Source: Branchiostoma floridae
Lineage: Eukaryota; Chordata; Leptocardii; Amphioxiformes; Branchiostomatidae
NCBI RefSeq assembly: GCF_000003815.2
Contig: NC_049991.1
Span: 14,804,154 to 14,868,153 of the forward strand
Direction of reading: 5' to 3'
Length of the DNA: 64,000 nt
Shown: positions 20,001 to 62,829 of the stretch, in pieces
Position numbering within the stretch: the stretch's first letter is position 1
How the letters are laid out: each line of letters begins with the position of its first letter
Translations under genes and position numbers: made by a program
The notes under the pieces: generated by a model
Database searches by the model: none
What the model was told of the DNA's origin: nothing
The model's input: only the letters and a program-made list of their open reading frames with translations

Positions 20001-22596
20001 ACACAAGATTATTTTAAATCTTGCAATAAAACACAAACTTTGCTTATGTTCAATGTTTTTCTCTTAAGGACTGTACAAAATTCAAATCTAAGAAGACAAA
20101 CAGAGGACCTTTGGCTGAGGGTTGGAGGGTGAGTAGTGTTCGCGCCACTCTCCTGGCAGTACTTTATTTTCATAACTATCCAGTTGCTTGAGTAATTTTG
20201 TATTGTGTAATGTTCTGCCTGTATGGCTAACGTTTATTGATGTAACAATTTTTTTTTAATTCAACAATACAATACATCGGTTTCATACCTTTGCAATGTT
20301 TTGTTTCTGCATGTTTGTACAGAACACAAGCAGTTCTTATGTCCTATACTATTGGCATTTATTACTATTAGCATGAACGTTGATCTGAGTTGGTGATTGA
20401 TAATGAGAAATTAAACAATTCTCCAACTTAAGAAATTGTAGTTAAAGTTAAAATTCCAGTGAGAAAATTTCTCAAGTTGGAGAACTGTTTACTGTAAATG
20501 CAGAAATGTTTGCGGTGGTTTTATGTTCGCGGTCTTAAAACCACGACAAAAAAACATTTTTCCATTATAGTATGAGACTGCAGTCAATGGCACTACCTCA
20601 AACTTAAAACCACTGCGAACACTCCGTTTTCCCCTCTACTGCGAAAGTAAATCCCAGCAAACTTAAATGCAATTACAGTAATTTTCTCATCACTATTTGC
20701 ATCTGCTTGCCCCAGGACACCCATGACCCGATCATGTGCTCCTACAAGCTGGTGACTGTGAAGTTTGAGGTGTGGGGACTACAGACCAGAGTGGAGGCAT
20801 TTGCCCACAGAGTAAGTACAAGTAGTGTTTAGCATTTTACTTTAAATTTCATTCTAAGGTCACACCAATTAATTTGTTCTTGGATTTAAAAAATTAATAA
20901 AACATATGCTTAACTGGAAAAAAACATAATGAAAACAAAGCCGGAAGACCAGGTTTATGAGCTTATGCCTTTGTGCATTCAGTTTTATGAAGGGAATACA
21001 TTCATATTTCCTCTCTGCCCTATGCTTTTATGATGTCCTTTTATTTTAAAAATCTGAGGACCAAGTGAATCAATTGGTGTGGCCTATACATGTATAGACA
21101 AGAAAAAAGTAATCATAAGAAAATCCTATTTTTGAAAATCAGTATGATGTTGGGATTACAGTATGAAGGGAGGGGGTGCCATTGTTCCATTTTTTACAAT
21201 AACAAGTGCTCCTCCATCCCCAGGCCATCAGGGACATTCTCCTGGTCGGGCATCGGCAGGCCTTCGCATGGGTGGATGAGTGGTATGGTGAGTACCACAA
21301 GTATCCTCTTCACTAGTGTTCTCGTAATGGTACCTCAGGTCTTCATCATAAACTATGTCAGGGACGCTGGGATGTCAATGATCAGTTTCTAACGATATCA
21401 CGTGTTGACCAGACAGAGAAGAGAGGGAAGGTATTTGTAACTGTGCACATTAAATTACATTATACAGTTACTGTTACTTTCTCAACCTTCTTAACTAGCA
21501 TATGGTGGGTGGCAACATAAACAGCTCACCTCTCCCCAGTTCCACAGCTCAAATTTGTTTTTTTTTTAAATTTTATTTTACTTTATTTATTGGTTCAGCT
21601 CTATACATACAGCCAGGGCTGCCAAAGGCTATTGTCAAAGGCTATTGTCAAGGGCTAACCCTGGGAAAGAATTGCATACATGTTATATATATTATGTTAT
21701 ATATATCAAATTTGTTCTGTGCTCTAGAAGTTAAGAATGAACGGTTTATTGACAATGAAGAGCACTGTAGCCTTATTGTAATATTTCCAACAAGTTTGAC
21801 TTCTACGACATGGACCATGTAAATCACTTTAAACCACACTATAAGCTGCAAACAACAAATCAACATGATAAAAAAACTGGACAGTCCAAAAAGCATGACA
21901 TACAAGATTTCTGTACTCAACAGTGTTACGTGTACCTACTAGAATTTAAATGTGTTGTTGTGTAACGCTAGTTCACCTTTATCTGCTGGGTAACCTTTAT
22001 CCGTTGTTTGACAAAACAGTGTATTTAGGCACATCACATTCACGGATATAGGTTACCCAATGGATAAAGGTGAACTAGCGTTAGAGTCTGATAAGGTCAT
22101 TAACTGGTATGGTACAGCATTCAACGAGCCTGGTATCAAGTCGTATTATAGCTCCCAAGTTTCTTCTGTCCTCTCCTGAAGAGACTTGGGAGCTATAGGC
22201 TAGCATTCTACTGGTCAAGAAATACATGTACCAACAGCACTTTCTTCCGTCCTCCTCTGAAGAGTCTTGGGAGCTATAATACGGCTGGATACCATGCTAG
22301 CATTCTACTGGTCAAGAAATACATGTACCAACAACACTCCTACCCACACTACAGGGATGGGCATGGACGATGTTCGTGACTTCGAGCAGCGCCTACAGGA
22401 GGAGACCAACCAGAGGGTGTTGGCCACCCCGTCGTCCGAGAATCTCAGCATGACGACGGCCTCTCCTGGCTCCACGCCCGAGCCCTCGCCGCTGGGCCCC
22501 TCCCCGCCCATGGACTTCCCCCGCAGGAAATCCTCCGCGGGCTCAGGGACCCCGACGGACGCCCCCAGCACCAGCAAACAGCCCGACCCGCAATAG
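1948..22596 (+). CDS. PITPNC1: PITPNC1-like class II phosphatidylinositol transfer protein (eight exons, 5' incomplete)
   Basis: This is a soluble START-like lipid-transfer protein. The mammalian orthologue moves phosphatidylinositol and phosphatidic acid between membranes and binds 14-3-3 through its C-terminal tail. Exons are 1948-2096, 4757-4845 (or a later donor), 14936-15007, 19727-19825, 20069-20128, 20716-20811, 21224-21287 and 22355-22596. Diagnostic stretches seen are [56 protein letters not shown] and [13 protein letters not shown]. These match PITPNC1 better than the class I proteins PITPNA/B. Using the second copy of the repeated exon 3 donor gives 891 nt including the stop, or 296 residues; about 16 N-terminal residues are outside. 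The vertebrate protein is about 332 residues, with the difference mainly in the tail. The donor choice in exon 3 is the one unresolved junction. Confidence 0.93.
3484..4140 (+). repeat. Intronic tandem repeat, about 135-149 bp units
   Basis: Five imperfect copies. Each has GATGTTTATCTGTTGACAAG, then GGATGGAAAAATTTCAATAT, and CTTGTAAAATGTTCACTC followed by a T-rich run. Units start near 3484, 3633, 3770 and 4029, with a shortened copy near 3895. Open frames here come from the repeat and have no family resemblance. Confidence 0.85.
4508..4639. repeat. Foldback (inverted repeat)
   Basis: GAAGGGAGTTTGCCTAGAAAG-type arm at 4508-4528 and its near-perfect inverse at 4619-4639 enclose about 90 bp in the intron before exon 3. 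Confidence 0.6.
4757..4845 (+). CDS. PITPNC1: PITPNC1-like exon 3 (donor within a tandem array)
   Basis: Follows GTACAG and completes the split serine, giving [12 protein letters not shown], then [16 protein letters not shown], matching human LPSWARAVVPKIFYVTEK. The first GT after the conserved segment is at 4846, but stopping there leaves phase 1 while exon 4 begins in phase 0. The last 17 nt plus GTA form the unit of a 20-bp array to about 5195, so the true 3' end is one of several identical donors. Ends at 4865, 4925, 4985, 5045, 5105, 5165 or 5195 are frame-compatible. The residues corresponding to human EYT are not seen after TIT. A missed 8-nt microexon is an alternative explanation. 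Confidence 0.85.
4829..5200 (+). repeat. 20-bp minisatellite carrying the exon 3 splice donor
   Basis: The unit CCCACACACTATCACAGGTA is repeated 17 times with the donor GT at 4846, 4866 and so on to 5166, plus an eighteenth after a degenerate 30-bp unit (GT at 5196). Variants are few: TACAG at 4881 and CACGAT at 5131. Each unit contains the last 17 nt of exon 3 plus GTA. Because 20 is not a multiple of three and no unit contains a stop, all three frames are open through the array. Confidence 0.97.
7730..8049 (+). promoter_or_regulatory. CpG-rich promoter-like segment with putative first exon
   Basis: A sharply CG-rich island in an otherwise AT-rich intron, with a consensus CRE (TGACGTCA, 7882-7889), a short upstream ORF (MADILVFI then stop) and AATCATGG|GTGAGT at 8046-8051, the usual form of a first coding exon. 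No downstream exon could be assigned. It could be an alternative promoter of the PITPNC1-like gene, another gene, or transposon-borne. Confidence 0.4.
8804..8831. repeat. Perfect 28-bp palindrome
   Basis: The half-site AACAAGGACGTTAT is followed immediately by its exact inverse, with no spacer. The core GGACGTTA also occurs in the inverted repeats at 7692 and 9245. Confidence 0.9.
12602..13810. mobile_element. 1.2-kb TIR transposon, TA target site, non-autonomous
   Basis: Ends CTCTCACCTCTCAAATAGAA and the inverse of CTCTCACCTCTCAAATAAAC are flanked by TA on both sides (12600-12601 and 13811-13812). Subterminal copies of AAAAGTACCCCC/GGTACG motifs occur at both ends. There is no transposase. 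The interior has a GC-richer part with ATG at 13158 ([19 protein letters not shown], 30 codons to TGA). Confidence 0.75.
14936..15007 (+). CDS. PITPNC1: PITPNC1-like exon 4
   Basis: 72 nt after TCTGTTACAG, phase 0 at both ends, donor AAT|GTAAGT. Reads [16 protein letters not shown] then NNNGSSCN, matching human CSFLPKFSIHIETKYEDNKG. The preceding intron is about 10 kb and holds several mobile elements. The following one (15008-19726) contains a 5S-rRNA-derived SINE, MITEs and otherwise unassigned AT-rich sequence. Confidence 0.93.
15253..15382 (-). repeat. 5S-rRNA-derived SINE (or 5S pseudogene)
   Basis: The - strand reads GATCTCGGAAGTTAAGCAAC, then GTCGGGTCAGTATTTGGATG, GAGACC-like sequence and GATGCTGTAGCC. 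These are the internal control region and 3' end of 5S rRNA. A tail with AAAAATGGTACATAC continues toward 15190, which suggests a SINE. Insertions and mismatches argue against a functional 5S gene. Confidence 0.7.
16581..16796. mobile_element. MITE family A, copy 2
   Basis: Starts TAATGCTGGTTCACCTTTAT and ends with the inverse, AACTAGCATTA. About 216 bp in the intron between exons 4 and 5. Confidence 0.8.
18041..18175 (-). repeat. Candidate tRNA-derived SINE
   Basis: On the - strand, TGGCAAGGCTAGCGG resembles an A box and GGGTTCAATTCC a B box with the usual spacing. The flanks do not form a cloverleaf. Confidence 0.45.
18177..18264. repeat. Short foldback element
   Basis: TAGCCTGGAGTCCAGCCTTG at the left and its approximate inverse (CATGGCTGGACTGCAGGCTA) at the right enclose a short GC-rich loop. 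Confidence 0.65.
19727..19825 (+). CDS. PITPNC1: PITPNC1-like exon 5
   Basis: 99 nt, phase 0 at both ends, acceptor ATTTCCAG, donor GAG|GTGGGC. Reads [20 protein letters not shown] then [13 protein letters not shown], matching the human block EREVCFIDIACDEIPERYY. The first ten residues are divergent, as expected for this loop. Confidence 0.93.
20069..20128 (+). CDS. PITPNC1: PITPNC1-like exon 6
   Basis: 60 nt, phase 0, acceptor CTCTTAAG, donor AGG|GTGAGT. Reads [20 protein letters not shown], aligned with human KHFKSEKTGRGQLREGWR. The K-K-T-x-R-G-P-L core is conserved across PITPs. The intron after it contains a foldback at 20490-20680. Confidence 0.95.
20490..20680. mobile_element. MITE family C, copy 1
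   Basis: Begins TACTGTAAATGCAGAAATGT and ends TTAAATGCAATTACAGTA. It shares internal GTTCGCGGT motifs with the copy at 41775-41972. A degraded relative appears near 7260-7470. Confidence 0.7.
20716..20811 (+). CDS. PITPNC1: PITPNC1-like exon 7
   Basis: 96 nt, phase 0, acceptor TTGCCCCAG, donor AGA|GTAAGT. Reads [20 protein letters not shown] then [12 protein letters not shown], nearly identical to the vertebrate sequence. This is the most conserved part of the lipid-binding fold in the family. The intron after it contains a MITE at 20856-21085. Confidence 0.97.
20856..21085. mobile_element. MITE family D
   Basis: AAGGTCACACCAATTAATTT at the left is inverted at the right as CAATTGGTGTGGCCT. 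About 230 bp in the intron between exons 7 and 8. Confidence 0.65.
21224..21287 (+). CDS. PITPNC1: PITPNC1-like exon 8
   Basis: 64 nt, acceptor CATCCCCAG, donor TATG|GTGAGT (phase 1). Reads [20 protein letters not shown] then Y plus a split glycine codon. Matches human [20 protein letters not shown]. The following 1.07-kb intron contains a foldback at 21963-22083 and a duplicated 40-bp segment just before the last exon. Confidence 0.96.
21963..22083. mobile_element. MITE family A, copy 3 (short)
   Basis: About 121 bp with nearly only the terminal inverted repeats (TAACGCTAGTTCACCTTTAT and its inverse). It lies in the last intron of the PITPNC1-like gene. Confidence 0.8.
22355..22596 (+). CDS. 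PITPNC1: PITPNC1-like exon 9 with stop codon
   Basis: Acceptor CACACTACAG; completes the glycine codon and reads [21 protein letters not shown] Ser/Pro/Thr-rich tail follows ([16 protein letters not shown], then [18 protein letters not shown]) and ends QPDPQ with TAG at 22594. The start aligns with human MTMDEVREFERATQEATNKK. The basic-serine motif RRKSS sits where vertebrates have a 14-3-3-binding RKKSAP site, but the proline is absent. The exon is strikingly GC-rich against its surroundings. Confidence 0.95.
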
Positions 22597-22619
22597 CAAG
22601 ATGCGGCACCTCCTGCTTG

Positions 22620-22824
22620 TAACACCAATTCACCTTTATCTGCAGGGTAACCTATATCCGTTGTTCTTAAAACAGGGCAATTTAGGGATATCAGTCGACG
22701 AACTGTGGTTTCAAATCGCAATATTTTTAGTTTGTAACCACCGTCCATCGACTTCATTACTAAATGCTTGTCTTTGAAAACAATGAATATAGGTTACGCC
22801 GCAGATAAAGGTGAACTAGCGTTA
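22620..22824. mobile_element. MITE family A, copy 4, in the 3' UTR
   Basis: Begins 24 nt after the stop codon of the PITPNC1-like gene (TAACACCAATTCACCTTTAT) and ends GTGAACTAGCGTTA. It would be transcribed as a long hairpin in the 3'UTR. Confidence 0.8.
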
Positions 22825-23269
22825 ACAAAACCCACCTGGAGAAACTCAAGACACTCCCTCCTGTGTTAGGTGTTTCCTTTTCTAGTCTGCACTAGAGAAA
22901 TGGCCGGGAAAACAATCTGAGTATTTATAGCTGGCGCTGAAGGTTTACTCTGCCGTAGGAGTGCAATGGGCACACTAAGGTACATTGTACCAGTCTGGTG
23001 ACACTTTAATATTGCCACATGTCATACAGAGGTGTCAAATCTCATACGGAGGACTCATATCTCATACAGAGGTCGCAGATCTCCTATAGAGGTCTTAAAA
23101 TCTCAGAGGTCTCAAATTTTAGAAAAATTTTTCTCAAACTTTAAATTTTTGCTGTTCATCTACTTCTACTTCTCAAATGTTCCTCACAGAGCTACACTGT
23201 ACAATTACATCAGATCTGAAATGCATACAGACTATCTCTCTTGTATACTGGTATAGTACAAGATGTTGA

Positions 23270-23275
23270 AATAAA
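23270..23275 (+). terminator. Candidate poly(A) signal of the PITPNC1-like gene
   Basis: The first AATAAA seen downstream of the stop codon at 22596, giving a 3'UTR of about 690 nt that would include the foldback at 22620-22824. The choice is by position only. Confidence 0.4.
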
Positions 23276-24700
23276 TCATAACTGTACTGTCATTAACTGA
23301 TAGCAGAATATTGACAAGCAGTTTATTCTGTAGTGCCTTCTTGTGTCCTATGGCAGATAAGACAATCAGTGTGAGCATAAATAATATACAAAAAAATGTA
23401 CTTTCTTAGGGTTCCAAAGTGTTTAGAAGAACTTCAGTTCCAGGAAACAATAGTTTGTATGTACAGATCTGTCTATTTGTTATACAGCCAGAGTAGGCTG
23501 AGAGAAGTTATGTTGTATATGTTCCTGTATAGAACCAGCCTTTGTACATACAAGAAATGTGCACCCTTTCTAGATGTGTAATGTCACTAATGTGTATGTA
23601 TAAAACATGTATCGGTATTGTGCAGTATTTACAACATGGAAATGCCATCAACCACCGCAAGTTAAGTTTCTTTGTGTGCAATGATTTGTTTCCGGCCATT
23701 TTAATACATGAATCTTCCTCATGTATGTAGGGCTTGAAAGTCCTAATCTTTGCTCAGTTATTAATTAAGAATTTATTTATGCCAAAGTTTTATAGGCTAA
23801 AACAAACATATTGTTTGTTTTGCAATCAAATGATTTATATGAAATGATGTAAGAACCAGTAAGGCAACCAATATATTATAAACACAAATGTGAACTTAAC
23901 AGTGTGCATGAATGTTGTTGGTGTTGTAATACTTCTCTTGACAGACAGGGGGTGCTACTCAACATACTTCACCAGGGCCCATCCCATCAACAGGTGTATT
24001 TAGATTGTGAACAAATCCTTGATAAAACCACCTTGTAGAAACCAAGGACTTGTAGGAAGAAAATGATATTATAGTTCCAATGGTTTTAAGATTTAGGTTG
24101 AACCGTTTCAAGTAGTTTAATAGTTGTTAACAGATACCCATCTGTACCTGTTTATAATGTAGTTGGCTTTATTACCTTTGTCAGATGGTTGTGTTTTTGA
24201 AATAGGTTTGTTTTTAGTGTTTTCAATATGCCTGCATGATAATTGGCCAAGTCCTGTAAATCGAGCATCAGTCCCTTCGTCATAGGATGGTGCATTAATT
24301 CCAATTTGAACAATCAACTCAGTTATACAAAATGTTTGTTGTATTCTGTCTTTGACAGATTTCTTGAAAACAGTATTAACAAACAAGTCATGTACTTACA
24401 ATGTACAGTCTAATGTCCAAGTTACAATGTAGGAAGTCCAGTTGGATGTGCCTTAGGTGCATCATGTTGTATTTGACCAAATGAGTAACTTTTTTCTGGG
24501 TATCATTTGAACATGACATTTTAGTGTCCCAGATATTTAAATGAGCCCCGAGTTGCAAATCAAGACAGGTGTGTCAGCTCACTTGTGTAATATTATAGAA
24601 GATTAGGTCCCATGTCTGTCTCATGGGAGTACATGTATGCAATTGGCTTGTAAGACAATTCCATATCAAGTTCCTAGCAACTGTTGTAAATATAGAATAC

Positions 24701-24831
24701 AACACAGTGTATTCCGTATCACCCATGGTACCAGCCCCCCCTGCGGGTCGGATCGCCCGATGGCCGAAAGCCGGAAGGTGATCCGACTCGCGGGAAGGCT
24801 GGGACCGAGGGTGATGCGGAATACAACGTGT
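24701..24831. mobile_element. 131-bp MITE, GC-rich interior
   Basis: ACACAGTGTATTCCGTATCA-CCC is inverted at the right as GGGTGATGCGGAATACAACG. The interior is much richer in GC than the flanks. Confidence 0.65.
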
Positions 24832-25572
24832 TGTATTTTATTTATGTCATACCCACCTGAGAAAACCCATATTTTGATGCGAAATGCTCCAGAAGTTGAA
24901 CAAATTTGGTGCCCTCGAACAAAAAGTGTTACGACAGCAATGTTCCAACGTCTGAATCAGGTATTCGAATTAACAACCTCACCACACGAAATGGTTAGAT
25001 TTACTCAAAGGAAGCCTGTGTGATACAAACTTCGAGCCTGTGTGATACGGACAGTTATCACACAGTCCGGAACACCCGTATCAAACGTTTTTGAGTCACA
25101 GCCTTACAGGTATGACATAAAGGGTATTCTGTATACCTGTGGCAGCAATTTAGTTGGCTTAAGTGCCATACGACTTAAAGTACATGGTGCAAGAACAAAT
25201 TGGAGGCACTGTAACAGTCATGTTTGACACACAAGAACATGTATGTTTCTGCATACAGGGTTCATGAACAAAAGCTATCAAAGTTTGTGCTGACGTAAGA
25301 AGCATGTACGGGTTGATACTGAGTACTATATTATGATAGTAATAAAGCAATATCTGTTATTGACGGTTGTCAAAACATTTCCTTTTTTATCAAACTAGCG
25401 AATTTTGTTATGGCGGCCAAATACTGTAATTTGGATTATCATAGATGTGTGTGTACTTCAGAAACTGTGTTCTCACAACTGCCAGTGTTCCAGTAACTTT
25501 CAAACCGGTTGATGGTAGCATTTGTCGTCGAGTTCTAATCTCCTCACATCTCAATTTTTCTATATATACAAG

Positions 25573-25996
25573 CAGGGCTGTCTCCAGCTTTAACTTTTTT
25601 CCCTTCCATTGTTTGGCAGTCCACATCAAATTTCTTGTTAAATCTGTCATTTGAAGCGTGCAAAAATAAGATGTCATCAGATACTGTAATTCCTGATTTT
25701 TTCACATTTTTATGTTCATGGTTTTCACTGTGACGCCTGTAAAGTGAACTTAATATAAATACAGATAACAAAGAATTCATTGACCTTTTTTACGTGCACC
25801 TGCTGTTACCGTGAACATTTAGTTCCGAGAACAGGTTAAAGTTTCTCAGACTGTGAAAGTTTGGTACCGAGAAGACAAAGTAAATTACAGCACGTCATGA
25901 AGTTCAATTTTAGGACAAACGGTGAAATTTGTTTGTCCCAACAAGCGACTTTCAATCCCGGGACAAATGGAGGGACAGGTCCTGGAGACAGCTCTG
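25573..25996. mobile_element. MITE family J, copy 1
   Basis: CAGGGCTGTCTCCAGCTTTA at the left, and CCTGGAGACAGCTCTG at the right in inverse. Related to 52107-52325; fragments are also near 45590 and 51555. Confidence 0.6.
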
Positions 25997-26263
25997 TATA
26001 CCAGCCACACACAAGTAATGGTCTAGCAACATGACCAGCTACATTGTACATGTATCATACTGATGTTCATGTTGTAAAAAGTGTACAATACTGGAGTGTA
26101 CAGATCATATATGGCTACTCCAGTATGTATGATTTAATATTCTCATGTATAGCAACTCAAGAAGATGACACAAATATACATGTAAACCTATTGAGGAAGG
26201 TCTCTGTCATGGTTTTCTTGACTTGAAGTGTTTGTGCTATTCCGTTTGAAGTGCTTGGTTGTA

Positions 26264-26658
26264 CACCTTTCTCACGCGGCGGCCATGATAGATCGAAGAA
26301 GAGGTCAATGAGGCAAACAGACAAAACTTATTTCTAAAATCAGGTCCCAATTAGTTTTCCCCCAAACCACAAAAATGTTCATGATATAAGATAGAATAAT
26401 AAATATTACAAGAAGAAGAATATGCACCGAAAGATGTAGCAATTTAGAGTAGTGCAGACTGACCCCATAGTCCCTTAAGAGATGCAAAATAAAAACATAA
26501 TAATGCAAATTTTTGACGGATTTGCAGCCATTCACTTATTGGTCGCTTTCCTAATTGGCAGGCTATCATTGGTTGAACTGCTAATTATGATGGACAGCCT
26601 TTTGTTTGCCACATTGAACTCGTTTTAGATCTATCATGGCCGCCGCGTGAGAAAGGTG
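26264..26658. mobile_element. 395-bp TIR element with TA target duplication
   Basis: CACCTTTCTCACGCGGCGGC-CATGATAGATC at the left is perfectly or nearly inverted at the right, with TA at 26262-26263 and 26659-26660. It looks like a Tc1/mariner-type non-autonomous element. Confidence 0.8.
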
Positions 26659-27094
26659 TATTTGTGGTGAGGAGGGAGCAAGTAGTCTCTAGCTGTTTTC
26701 TTCTGTCAGCATTTTCTTATTAAGCCATGTTGATTTGTTTATATGGATGACAATGTTACTTAAGATGTCAGGCACACATCTAAACTTAAACTCCGCACAC
26801 CGGGGCATACCCCTACTCTTTTTTGAAAGATGTGGTGGGTTCTTTAGCGTGCGTGGGGTGTGGCTCTCCTCAAACACAAGTATAAAGCATTATAAAAATG
26901 CCTAAAAATACAAATGTCCAAAACAAGCTGGAGCCTAACCTCTGCTTGGAGAGTAGATCTACAACCAATACATGTACACATTATGCATTAGCACAGTTAC
27001 AGACTAGCTAATTCATCCTTCATCATAGCAGAATGCAAAAAAAAAACGAGACATGCCCAAGGCAACACGTGACTGCTCCAGTATCAGGCTTGGT

Positions 27095-27100
27095 TTTATT
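27095..27100 (-). terminator. Candidate poly(A) signal of the myosin gene
   Basis: TTTATT on + is AATAAA on the - strand, about 1.4 kb past the myosin stop codon. Other AATAAA hexamers for the - strand occur at 27985-27990 and 28155-28160, so the real cleavage site cannot be chosen from sequence alone. Confidence 0.3.
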
Positions 27101-28488
27101 TCATCATAATGCAATGATAGAAAATGTCCGATCCCAACAACACTTCCTCGTTCCAGACAAAAGAACACGTGACGGGCTTGCGCCAGTCACCTTGCTATGA
27201 CACGTCATTTGCCAGGCATCATGCCGTCCATTTTACGATCATTCGCACATACAGTACACATTACTATCATTATTCATGCTAGGCGTTACAAAAGCAAGTC
27301 ACGCAGACATTTCCAGCATACTAGAGAAATCATTTCAATACATGATAATGTCCAAAAAAAAAAAGAAGATATATATCCTAAACTCGTATTACATTTCTCT
27401 CACCCTCCAAAGTTGTGATTTTTGAACAACCAAATAAAGGCAAAGTAACCATCATTACCAAAGCAACATCTCTAGGGAGAATGGGTAAGGCTACTATTCA
27501 AACTTTGAGGCACCCACATCATTTTTCATTGGTTTGTTTTGTTGTCTGATGGCAGTACGGAGAGAGGTACACAAAGGATACAGAGGCTGTTGATTGTATG
27601 TTGTAAGTATACTTCTTCCAACCAAATCAATTGACATTCTTCCTTCCTCCAGCCACGAGCACAAATACTAAGTACATCAGCTGGGTTTCGCCTCCAGTGC
27701 CAGAAGCCCATGCTTTTCTCAGCAAGTCACGTAATGTACGGTGCCTAAAAGTCCCCAGACTTAGCCACACCAGTCGCAGTACAGTTCAACATCTACTTAC
27801 AGCTGTATAATGGGGACCTCTACCGGCCCCCCATGGTACTACATCGAAAAGCATAATGCATTACCTGCTACTAAGCAGTCCAAAGAACTTCATCTCTCTA
27901 AGGGCAAATTACTTAATAAAAATAGACCTTCTGAAGATTCAATCAGTCTCAGTACTAGAAGAGGAATGACATACAATTAGATATTTTATTTTCTTCATAT
28001 ATATAGATTATCTTTGAAAGTAGGTCAGAGCAAGGCGTGGAGAGAACAGATGGGAGCCATGAAGAGATTTCTCTAAAGTGAAAATAATACAAATGAGTGA
28101 GAAAAACAAGGGTGGAAAGCGGTTAGCATAGCTTTAAAATGTTGTCACTACCTGTTTATTAATGTTGCTATAGGTTGCTGTCAAATTCTCAGAGCGTCAC
28201 GCCCCCTATAAAAGACAGGCTATGCTGCAAACTCTACCTGCCCCTTGGAAAATGTTTTATACACCCTCCTAATTATCGTCTCTCCATTACAAAATGATTT
28301 TGCTCTTCACGTATAGTGATAATGAATAGTAGAAAAGCTTTTTTTAGTCCTTTCACCTAACTATACCTATCCTCATAGAGAATGGGGGGCAGTCTAGCAA
28401 ATTATTAATGATGAAGCGAGGATGGCCCAAGCCACCCCGGGATGGAGACCACTACAGTCCTGGGACAGAGCCCAGGTCATGTGATCGC

Positions 28489-62799
<34,311 letters not shown>

Positions 62800-62829
62800 C
62801 TGTAGGTGGTAATTATGCCTGTCAGTGCC
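62800..62829 (-). other. Possible 30-nt exon extension by alternative acceptor (loop 1 insert)
   Basis: On the - strand CCCCTACAG ends at 62830, so use of that site adds [10 protein letters not shown] in frame directly before GELETQ. The downstream acceptor CACCTACAG is the last part of the same extension. Loop 1 is where vertebrate MYH10 carries the 10-residue B1 insert and smooth muscle myosin a 7-residue insert. Usage is inferred, not shown. Confidence 0.45.

Larger units (their letters stand above)
22597..28488. other. 3' UTRs and intergenic space between the convergent genes
   Basis: No coding exon is recognisable on either strand. The stretch contains the + gene's 3'UTR, a short degenerate 22-bp repeat at about 23025-23110, foldback elements at 24701-24831, 25573-25996 and 26264-26658, and, from about 27.1 kb, the presumed 3'UTR of the myosin gene. 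The rest is unassigned AT-rich sequence. Confidence 0.6.

Noticed and set aside
22305-22757. 150-codon ORF on - over PITPNC1-like exon 9
   Set aside because: Antisense of a GC-rich Pro/Ser tail; partly overlaps a MITE and shows no domain.
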